Positions 27,001 through 39,000 of a stretch of DNA of 64,000 bases are shown here, one piece after another. Numbering within the stretch: position 1 is the stretch's first letter; every line of letters begins with the position of its first letter. The notes under the pieces were generated by a model. The model saw only the letters and a list, made by a program, of their open reading frames with translations. It was not told where the DNA came from and made no database searches. Both the position numbers and the translations under genes were made by a program. Source of the DNA: Ooceraea biroi (lineage: Eukaryota; Arthropoda; Insecta; Hymenoptera; Formicidae); NCBI RefSeq assembly GCF_003672135.1, contig NC_039509.1:12410663-12474662 (forward strand), given 5' to 3'.

Positions 27001-30000
27001 ACGTACGCGTGCGCGCCGGCGAAATATGTGAAACCATGAAACTGTAATTTTCGTTACACGCGAGGTCACGCGACCGCAGGCGATGGGCGAGATTATTCTT
27101 TCTCGCATTTAAATTGCGGTAAGCCACCAAGGAGGAGAAGGAAAGAAGAAGAAAGCAAGAGAAAGAGAGAAAAGGAGTTAGCCGCTGCGGTTGCACGGAA
27201 TTTTTCAGAGGAATTCGCCATTCCCGCGTTCCGGGAATGTCGGCATTCTTGTGAAGTGAATCTGGAGCGTGCTGTGATTTGATAAAACAATACGTAATTG
27301 AACGTGGCAAACATGGAGATGTCCGCTGCAAAGCAGCGTCGAAGTAGTTGACTCCATCCTGAAGTACTTTGAAAGTTGAACTCTTCTCTCTTTTTCCTCG
27401 AAACTAGTACTATGAAAGAAATTCTTTTTTGGGATTTTTTTAACAAAATGTGGCGAACATGCTAGAAGGCAAATTTTTGTCACGTTTAATAATAGAGTGT
27501 AACAATTTAATACTTTTAATTTAATAATAAAATTGATACTGCTTAATTTATTATTCTCGATTAAAAGCGCGGTCTATACAATAGAATCTATACACTTTGT
27601 CTCAATATATCGACCAATTGATGAAAATGTAATATGAATTCTGCTACCGCGATATCGATTGCTCACGATACATGTTGTGACATAGGAGAAGCTGCCACTG
27701 CTCTTTGAATTGCACAATGCGCGTGGGGAAATATAAAGCGGTTAATAGCACCAAAATAGATGGCCAGATATTTTTTTCACTCTGGCATCGGAAAAAATAA
27801 AAATAAGAAGCTACACGAAACAACAGCCAGGTCTCGAGTCACGAAGTATCGAGGAATCTATTTATATCGATACGAAGGGAAAATAGAGCAGCTATCTGTC
27901 CCATTGGTGTCTTCTGTGGAATTCAACAGTACATACTTAACAGTCGTGTCATTGTGTACGTGTATAGCTATATTTTACTGAATTTATTGAATTAAGCAGC
28001 AGTCGAGAATACTGTCAGTTCAATCACGTGACTATTATTTAAAACCTTATTTCCATTATTTTACAACAACGGACAATGTCATAAATATCGAAATTGTACA
28101 ATTTATCACTACAAAGTCCGTGAAGCTGAACGTACGTTGGAAATAAATGTCCGTTTATGTCGGTTAGAGACAAAAAGCGAAGCGCAGCGCGAAGGACTCC
28201 CAGATGGCCTCTTCTACTTCACTCAAATGATGCTAAAGCCGTGATGGGACATAAATCACGACGTCACCGCGCGTTGATCAACGGTCGCTTCTAAAACGGG
28301 CATAGATCCCACCCACTGGCAATCCATAAATCGCGCGAATCAGCATCATGCATCACTTCTAATATAATTTTACAACTTCGCTTCTCCTAGCCCGTTCCTC
28401 CTTCCCGGAAATTATGTTTGCCCAACGAAGCAAATGGCGGGATTTAACGTGTTGTTCCGCGTATAATATTGATATGCGACCGCCAATCGATTGATATCAT
28501 TGGGATCGTTTGGATAAGCTCCACTCGCCTTCAAAGCAGGATCATCAGCCACCCACGGGGAATTCGTGATTCGTGGAAAATAGTGGATGAAGTCACTCTC
28601 GCGCGACGCGCCATGCATTCTACGCTGCGTTCGCTTCTGAGTAACGTGGGCGATGGAAAGCAATCGAAAACACCATTGACGCACGCGCGACTATTTGTGC
28701 GACTGATTTCACCAAGGAAACTGAAACACGATAATCTCAAATGTGAGCTTTTCCTCGTATATTTCCAAATACCACTATCCAGCTTTCAGCAGTGCTCGAT
28801 GCGTAGTTTTACGTTTCAAACACGCAATTCTCTCGATTGTGGATTTTTCACGTACAACTTTTGAACTGAAACTGATTTTTGATACCTGTGACTACATTGA
28901 AGTTTTAACGCATATTAAATTTACAGTTTCAACTTGCTTTCTCGTTTTTATAAATAAATAAATATATAATAGATAAATTTTAAGATATCAGTTGTCAACT
29001 GTCAAGTTACCGTCGTTGAATTCTCGATTCTTGACTGAGTGCCACGTGCTTCCTATTACGCACAGTAAAAGTCTTCATAGCGACCGCAACGCAAGGAGGG
29101 AGGAAAAAACTGAGATATCGCGCGATTAGCGAATGGCTCCAATTAACAAAACGCTTTCCCATCCTAGAAATTTTCTTCTTCTGCGAAGCGATGTTGCGAA
29201 ACCGTTTATGCGAGCTTATCGCGATTCTCGTCGTTCGTCGGTGAATGAGATTGTTGGTCGCTGAGTCACATGCGTAGTAGAGCCACGCATTAGTTAGGTC
29301 ACGAAAGAACGCGGCAGACGTCGTCGTCAGCTTTAAAGAACCGGCGGCGCGGTATCGCTTCACACGCGCCGCAAAAAGACACCCTAAAATTGTAAGAAAC
29401 GCGCGAAGGTCTTCCGCGTATTTAAAATTATCATACAGAATGGTGGTTTATCTCTTTTTGCGCGCACCGAGGTCGAGAGTTCATTTAAAATTTTCTTTTG
29501 AGCGCGTATGCTTTCAGAGCAAAAATAATTACAAAAATGCTTTTCGTAAAAGAGTGACCATCGCATAACAATAATATGATTTTATAATTAAATATTGTTT
29601 GTAATATAAATTAAATATTGTTTTATATAAACTATCTTAAATGTGATTAAGACTATGCATAATTATGATTTTCATAGTAAAGTAGCATCATAGAGAATGA
29701 TAAATTATGCGATTTGTCCTGATGCCTTTGTTAGACTAATGTGTTCCGAGTATGTCTCATACTCAATGGAAATGAATCTTAATACGACAATTTAGTAATT
29801 ACTTCCCTTACATAACGCATTGTTTGATGGATTACTTCACCGCCTATGCTTCAGAGAGTAGCATCAATACGTCCAATGTCGAGCCTTGAATACGTATCCG
29901 ACTAATTATAAAACCGAAACGTGTCACCGTTGGTACCAATGTATTCAACGAACAAGTAATAAATGCAAATACACGTCGTTAAAAAAAGCGACGTTTCATT

Positions 30001-33000
30001 TCATCCGGAGAACAAGGCAAACTGATGTCATTACAAACGTAATGTACGTACATGTCGATTACGACGGCACAGATACACTCGGCCGACGTCTTTATCGATC
30101 TGACGTCAAATACTTTCGATTTTTACGATCATTCCTTCCGTAATTATCATTACACCAGTACTTATACCGATTTTACATCAATCTGATAAACGATAAACCT
30201 GTACGACTGTGCGCGACGCGTATATGCGCAATAATATCGATAAGATGTGGATGCTGCAGCGGGTCGCGCTCGAGAGACGTCGGCGCCACGTAATGCAATT
30301 GCCTTGCCTTCCGGCGAACCTGCCGAGTAATAAACGAGAATGTCAATTAAATTCTGCCAGGCGATAACGTGCTCCGTGTAATTCACGGACGAATGATTCT
30401 TCTCTGTCTATCTCTTCCTTGCACGCGCTCGCGTCTAAGGGCGGAACCGTCCGACGTAGAAGTGCATCAAAGAAGAGCGCAATATAGGAATGCGAATCAC
30501 CGTGAAAAATGCACGACTAGATCGGTCGTGTATCTCGGGTGATGTAACGAGAGAAACCACGAGGACCACACCCCGACGATGCCGCATGACCGTATGGTGT
30601 TTCGTAAGTTGCAGACTTTTAGGCAAGGCCACCATGAAACGGGTTACGGAATGTCCCCTACAGGGTGTTCGAGTTTTCGCGACACGTATCGCATGAACAC
30701 GGCACACGCAGAATATATATTAGAACGTTGCAGGAAAATATCATTCTTGTCTTCTCTGTGTGATACATAGATGGTACGTAAATCGAAAATGTTATAATAG
30801 AATATAATGTAATTTCAACACAATGTTTCAGCTTTAAAATAAACTGAAATTTAATTATATTAAAACATTATTTTTAATTATCGTAAGTTTTTAAATTTAT
30901 GATAAACTACTGTAAATAAGTTTTGATTCTTACATGTACAAAAATGATACGTGACGTGTACAAGCTAAAAATCGAAAATATTACGACACCTGAGAGAATA
31001 CAATTACCGCTAAAAATATTTATTTTTGAAATAATTCTTTCTTGGGAGTAGTGTTCAAAAATACACTATGGACAAACTTTATCATTTTCAAGGGAACGTT
31101 ATGCAATATCTGATGTACGTTGTCGTCACCGAGTTCACGAGGATTAAATTGACTCCAGAATGATCATGCTCATGCGCCGGCTCAATGCATTTCGGTACAC
31201 AGATTCGATTTAGAGTCTCGCGTAGTTGCAGCGAGGTTGTACTTTCATGGCGATAAAATTGACTAGATTTAGCTGCATGTGGAATAACGGCAAGCCCGTT
31301 AACTGTTTAATGAGGAACTCGGTTACACAAGAGGCTATCCCATTACTCTCATAGGCGGCCGTCGATAGTGCTCGACGCCCGTCGGATATTTATTAACATT
31401 TTGCATGATCGCGTGTGTGCAGACATCGGCGGGGATCCATCTTACGTGCACACGGAAACTGTCCGCACCTCCGGGAATATTAACGGTACCGCGGGCAACA
31501 GGACTCTGCTTCATAACTCACGCTTGTAAAAGAATTAAACACGACCGTGCACCGTCCGACCATGGTTGCAACAATATTTCGCGAACGTAATTTATTATCG
31601 ATATTGTTCGCGCGTGTACACATACGAGAGTACATTTTTATTATTTAAGGCAGCAGACTTCTGTCCCTTTCTTTCGGGATTTAATCAATGACGCGGTTGA
31701 ATCCATCGCGATCTTAATGTTTTATGATGCTCGTGTTAACGGCCACTTAACACCTAATAAACGCTTCGGAGATTTCCCTGCGTTACGACACGACCACTTA
31801 AAATCTGCAAAAACCGCGCATGCATGTGATTCCGGCATGTTTTACTATTTTCTAATACATATATATGTCAATGAAACCTGCATTTTTATTACTTCGCGTG
31901 TTTAATATAGCTAGCATTCGAAGGAAGTCGTGATAGGTTATTCTCAAACAGAATCTTGTTTAGTTGGTTTAGCAGCGCGGATTGACTAATCGTCATGTCT
32001 TTACGTTTCGTTTATGGACATTAATACCTGCAATACGTTATAGAGCGAACGGGGTCCACATTTGTATTATAGTTTATTAGAACGCTCATCAAAATTTTAT
32101 TTTCATTAAAAGTGACTTTTGATGATAAAATATTTTGACAAAAGTACCAAGGGTATCTATTTTATTTTTGCGTCTAGAAAGTTTAGTTGTCGCGAGTATA
32201 AAAATGTTTTGATTGTATCATTAACGATGAGACTAATAATTGTATAATAAGTTTTTGTTACATCTATAATATTGTATCTGTATCCGTAATACATATTATA
32301 TTAATACATATTATATTAATATGTATTATATCAATTACAGGTAATAATTAAAACATATAATAATATATGATTATAATCATATGATTTACATTGACTAAGT
32401 ACCATTATTATTATTATATTATTATTAGCGTTATTGTTACGTATCGAAACTACTAAAATATTTTAAAATGTCAACAACAGATTCCTAGACAGCTTTAAGC
32501 GATCGGTTTCCCGTCAGTTTCCATGAAACTACTCTCGATCCTCGATCTCGACGACGCTGTTCGTTACCTCGGCTCTTCTGTCTACTCATTAGCGGGTGTG
32601 CATCGCGCGAAGGTTCTTGAACCGTGGTTAATTGTTGTGGGAACTCTACGGTATTCCCGACGGTATTTCCGGGTAGAGAAGCAGAGTTTGTGCAGTCTCG
32701 CGCGACATCATCCGTTCGCACTTTGTTATCTTTCAGGAAGATATTATTTTTTTTATGAAACTATATTTAATTCTATCGACATCCCGATACATCAGTCGAA
32801 CGAATCACGCGCGATGATCATTGTAGATCGTTCGATTGCGCGGTGAGACTGTTTTCTTCAGCATGCGATTGGTATCTCCGACAAATGATCGCGCGTTTAT
32901 CTCGGTAGGATATCGCTCGCGCCGCTGAAACGCCGTCTACCAATCGCACGGTGTGTAACCGCTGAATGAAACGATTGAAACGATCTCGCGCGATAGCGAA

Positions 33001-36000
33001 CCCCCGCATCCAAACAGTGATTAGTGCCGCTTGCGGCACAATGTCGCCCGCGCAATCGTGACGCAGCGATTGGCGTGATTAATCGTGCTGATGGACTGAA
33101 CGTCACTAAAATTGAATGCATGTCGAGTACCCACCGTTGCAGGTATTTCAACTAGACGCGGCGTCTCAATCTCAGGCCGATTCCGTTGTCGGGTATTGGA
33201 CGCAAGCCAATTTCCGACGAGCGTGATTTATCAGACGATTCGTGCACGCGTTTGCATCGAAGAATGAGCCGTATTGTGATAGAGAGGCACTTTGCGCCGC
33301 TTGCACAGCAAGTTAGGTGTAAAAATAGTTTGTATAAATATAGAACGTCGTCTAACAATCTTGTGCAGTGTAAACGGGTTAGTAAGTAGAACAAGAAAAG
33401 AAAGGAGAAGGGGGAAAAACGAGGGGATAATAATTGAGTCGCATGAAATATAAGCACGAAATGATAAAAGCTTACGAAACCCCCGAAGAAAACGCGAACA
33501 TAAACATCAAGAGTTATCGAAAATCGATGACCAAGTCGTTAAAAAGAGTGACATGAAATTTTGCGCTCGCGCCGAAGGCGAACTGAGCTCTGCCTCGAAA
33601 TATTTCGTCGGTTATGCTATTGACGATTGCAGGTTTGGAATGATTGCCGAAGTGCATTCCTCGCGCGCTCGTACCTGCGCGATCGCGAATCGCCGTAGCT
33701 ATAAATACCCGATACGGCGATTCTAATCTGGCCGGACAAGAGAGAAAGAGAAAGACTGACCACGCATTTACGCGTATCCCTTGAAAGGGAATAAAACGCG
33801 CGTAAAGCAAAATGGTACCTACGAACGCGCCGAACACGCGTGGCCGGCTTGTTGGCGCCACGCGAATCGATGTATATTGAAGTAACGAGTAATAAACGTA
33901 ATATTACACGCGCGGCGATACGGCGCGCGCATTACGCCTGTGTGTACGACGATGAATTATAATCCTCCTCGTGTAATCGCACAATGAGCCGGTCGCGCCG
34001 CAAAAATCGCCGAGATTCGACGGGATCGCCGCGATCGCCGGTGCAATGAGAAGTGGCAATTATTTAACCCGCATCCGAAGGCGAGTCTCGATCGCTCGCT
34101 TCACGAGCAGTCTCCAGTGCGTATTAACGCGCGATGCACTTGTTGCCTTGCTGCTGGGATGTGCGAAGGCCTCCGATATGTCAGTGTGTCATGCCGAGCA
34201 CCTGAGAATATATATCTCCACGCGTCACCGTCGAAGAAAAAACGCTAGCTCTCTTAAAAAAGATCCAGTGTTGCGAAGGATAATTGTATGTCTAAAGCTT
34301 CACACTGAATTATAATCGGCGTGAAAAATAATAATTATAATTCCATAAAATAAAATTTAATCGTTGAAAAGTTATTCGTGAGAGATAAATCTCTTGGTAA
34401 GGTAAATTAAATTAAAGAAGCGTACACCCTCGAGGTTTTCGTGATTAAAATTCTTCCTGTGATGGCAGATTTCAGATAAAACGCGTTCGCGAGCGCGCCC
34501 AGTCTCTCTCCGGCGGTTAAACAATTTTCTTTTATTGCGCTTCGTGCGACACGGAATGCTCAACGACGACACGTTATTTCGGATGTTGTGTCGGTTGGAA
34601 CCGTTGCCAGGAAAATAGTCACCTACGACTCACGTGGGAGAATCGATCGTTAACTCGTGTGAGCAGAGAGGTACATGTGTACTTAGGAGCAGGACTAGCT
34701 CGTAGAGGCGGTCACGAGCGTGCCGCTCTCGTATTTTCCTACACGTTCCGTTTATTGAAATTGCTTTTCCTGGAAGCGGGCTAAAATTAGGCGTAAATCG
34801 ACAGCGTCATCAGCGGCGAACAATTCAGTTCTGGTTTATCACACAAGCGAGTGGAGTAATTGCGCGATATAACAGACATCGCAATTTCCGCAACAAGCGC
34901 CTTGTACCTTTCGGCACGAGCCAATTATTAGCACATGATGATTTTAATCTTTCGAAGAAAGATTTCGTATTCATAATGCCTGCGATAGTCATGCTGATAA
35001 TCGTTCATCAACGTCAAAAGTCGTTATATCGCGCGCGAGCAGAAAAGTTATAACGACGCATCGCATCATGCTGGTCGCACGAGGTTTCTCCATCGTCTCA
35101 CGCACTCGCTAAGGCTCGTTTAATCGTCTCTTCCAGTATTATCAATTGGCGGAAAACGATCCCCGCGTAGGTATTCATCGTCGGCCGTAAGCTACGGCTA
35201 GACACGCCAAGGCGTCGCGTTAATCGTCACTCGCGCGATGGATATACGTGTCGCCGCGAATTGTAATTGCAGATGACGTCATTATTTACGGGTCGCGCGC
35301 GGCAGATACGCCGTGCGATCCCAAAACAGATCCTAAATTAAATGACGAGGATTTTATTTTAGAAGAACATCGCGCCGGCGCACGCACGCACACCGGCTGA
35401 AATATTTTCTCCGCACGTCGTTACGCGTTTCTTCACGCAACCCGTCCTGAGATAAGATCCACTCTATAAATTAAAATTGAATGGCCGCATCAGAAAGTTT
35501 GCCCCAAAATTATTTTCACGACTCTCATCGTGACTGACATACTGAAAAAAAAATACGAGTAACGTAACGTCGATGGTACCGTTGAAAATTTCTTTCAATA
35601 TTCTTATTAAAAATTATGTTGTTTTTGAATATCTATATATACATCGAGAGATCACTGTGATATTCATATTCAATGTCTTCCTGTGCTTATTACATGGATT
35701 CTCTACGGGATACTATTTATCGTATAGGAGTAGCGCTTCAACCCTTTATGGACCAACATTCATAAGTTTGACTCGTTTGGCCACACACACTTAGCCGTTC
35801 TGTTTACCCAACCTGGTTGGATGCCGCCGTATACTTCTATCAATCATTTGATACGTACATTTCATATAATCTGTCTTATTTATATCGAAATTCTTTATTC
35901 TGATAAAAACTAATTTCTAAGTACCACCTGGATAAAGTATTTCTTAAAATCAAGATATCATAAAATTTCACTTATTCATACATTTTCGAAATTAAATTTG

Positions 36001-39000
36001 CTAAAAGAAACATCTGCTTTTAAAAAAATCTAATCTATTACCAATACTTGAAAATATTTTTCTTTGAAATTTTTAAATACATATTAACATATGCGTTTTC
36101 GCAAAGCAACGTTTTCCAAAATTCTTGTATATTACGATCCTTCAAGTATTTGCATTTTCTACAAATACTAGTTCACAGAAAGATATGAATTTTGAATCAA
36201 TATCCTTTAAATCTAGCTATAATCTGATTGTATGGGCGATTGTGCAAACTGAACTCCAGCAGGACAATTTTCCCTTATCGTGTGCGATGCACTCGTCCGG
36301 AAGTTGCACAGAGACGACTGCACTGCAAAAGCATACTCGTAGTCGATGGAGATCCGACAATGCGATACGCAGATTACCTTTCTCCGATGACCCCTTCTCT
36401 CTTGATCCTTCCGCTCGTATAGATACTTTCCGCACAGTTTCTTCCGCCTTTCGCCGCTGTCTCTTCTCCGCGTTCGAGATCTCACAGCTTCGCGAGCATA
36501 GCAATTCCCGATCGGGACTGCAAGACTAATCGTCACGTGGAAACTGCACTCGCGCTTTGCCGCGGGTACTCGATCTCGAGGAGCCGGTCGCTTTCTCGCG
36601 CGCAAGAAGAAGGATCCTCGTTGCAAGTTATCATCGAACGTGCGTGAGCGAGATGGACAGAGAGAGAGAGAGAACGAACGAGCGAGCGAGCGAGCGAGCG
36701 CAGAGGGATCCTCTCTCACGTGTACGGTGTCTCACGAGCTGGACCACGCGCGCGTACGCACGCACGTCGCGACCGACCGATCGCGCGCGAGCTTCGAAAA
36801 GCAATGCAAGCGCGGGCGACACGCTGAGGCTCTCGTTCCTTCCTACGTTCTTGCTCGCACGGACGCGTCGTTCCTGGCTCGTGCTCTCTGTCCCTCTCTC
36901 TCTTTCTCTCTACCTCCGTGCTTTCTCCGTCTATCTACCTCGTGGTCTCTCTTTAGCTCCTTCCCTCTCCACTGGACACGCTCGTTCACCATCGCTCGTT
37001 CTCTCTCCCTCCGTATCTCTCTCTTTCTCTCTCTTGATCTTTGATGCCGACACGTTCCGTCTCCCTCGCTCCTTCCCTCCGTAACTCCATCGACAAGGTA
37101 CGACCATCCTCGTCTGATGTTCTCTGATCTCTCCGGATTGCGCTCACCTCCTCTTCTTCCTTCTCCTCTTTCTCCACCATCTCCTCCTTCACCTTCTCGC
37201 AGTCACAAATCTTCTGGCCTTCCCGCTCCCCGTCTTTCTGAAATGCGTTCTCTATCTATCCAGATTTATCTTTGTCTTCCAATTGATGCGGCTGTGATTG
37301 CTCCGTTTATCTTTTACTATTGAAGAGATTTGCAGAAGAGAAAAGTACATAGAAATCTGATTTATTGTTGGAGATTGAGATTCGTTGCATCGAAATAATA
37401 TTAATAATTCTAATAAAAAGTCTCGACTTTTCAATGCTTCTCTTTAAAAATAAAATATATAATATTTAAAAAAAGAATATCTTCTAAAAATCGGACAGCT
37501 TTTTATGAAATATCTCTTCTTTTTCTTCTGTTGAGATTGCTCCAATTCATGATTGATACATGGATTCCTCCATCGTTGGCTCGTTTTTTGGAAGATATAC
37601 ACATGGCTCTACCTTTCTCAAGATTTCCTTGCCTCTTTCACACAAACGTATTCAGTGTCGAGACAAGCTCGACAGTATGATTCATGAAGGTCACCTCACT
37701 TCTAAAGATGGGCCTTAAATCATACCCAATTTCATAGTCGCGAACAAGCGCGTACCTGATCAAGCTTTTGACATTTAAGCTCTGCTCATCTCTGCTTTTA
37801 TGTTAGCTTCAAAAGAGATACCATTATGAAAGTGTACGTAGCGATCTTGTATCAAGAAAGACTACATGTGGAAAAGAAACGATTTAAAGTGATACCTGGA
37901 AGACCAACTTGAAACCTCATTATGCTAGTAAAGCCTGTCTCAAGTCTACGTCACATCTACGCTTGCTTTAAATTCTAGCTATGAATATCATCCATACTCT
38001 CTGGACGTCTAGTACTCCCTCTCTCCTATCTTGTTCTCTGCCACAGTGAGAGCTTTACTTATCGTACTTCATATTCGTTGCCTGGAGATACGTCTGCTCT
38101 GAGATCTCTTTGCTATTTCTTGTGAAATAGATCTTCAATTAGAAACATCTTTCCACTTTCGGTCTCACTTTTCATATTATTCGTTTTTTATTATCTTCGT
38201 GTGAGATCGAGAAATCGTATATGTGTTATCTTTAAATATTCGTTCAACCCTCTCTTGCTGTCGTCAATCGCTATAACATTTTCTTTCTCAAGAATTAATA
38301 TGAAGACGAACCTTTTTGATATTTTTTGACAAATTTTATGTTGATATCGAGACACGATATAACATCATGATATTTGAATAAACCATGATGTCTTGACTTT
38401 TAACAACTGTTCTTATTATAGCAAAGCTCTCTACCTGTTTTTCGCAATCGTGATCTCAGCTGTTTATCGTCTTTTTTTCCAACGCGAACGTCAATTTGCG
38501 TACTCAGCGGTGCTCAAAGAAGACAATTCTTTAACACCCACGTGCCGACACGAACACATGTATGCTGACACGAGCAGATTGAGCACTCTTATATCATGCC
38601 GTATGATATCGCAGTACATCGCCGGAGATCGAGCCCGGATACAGCTGCTCAACTGACATGGGGACAAGATACTAAGCAGCCACTTCCTTTTTTACGTCCA
38701 TGCTGTTTGCAAACAGCATATTAATGGCGTAGCACGCGCCGTTTTAGCAATGAATCTGCATTTCCGCAGCGGCAAAAAACTATTACTCGCACGAAATGGT
38801 GACTAATCTGAGCAAGGTGGACCAAAATGAATTATCCGTTGCAGAATACACAATGATGCGCTAGCGATCTAATTCCTGCATTTTAATTTCCAATTACACG
38901 TACGATTTTGGATAGACTGAAATGCATTCATATACACACATACATACATCTTCCTTTATAATTGTCTCTAAATCGATATAAAATATCTCTGTGTGTGACA

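Noticed and set aside
36557..37084. 175-codon plus-strand ORF
   Set aside because: Created by AG/GCGA and C/T simple repeats (Ser/Leu/Arg runs); the opposite strand is equally open.
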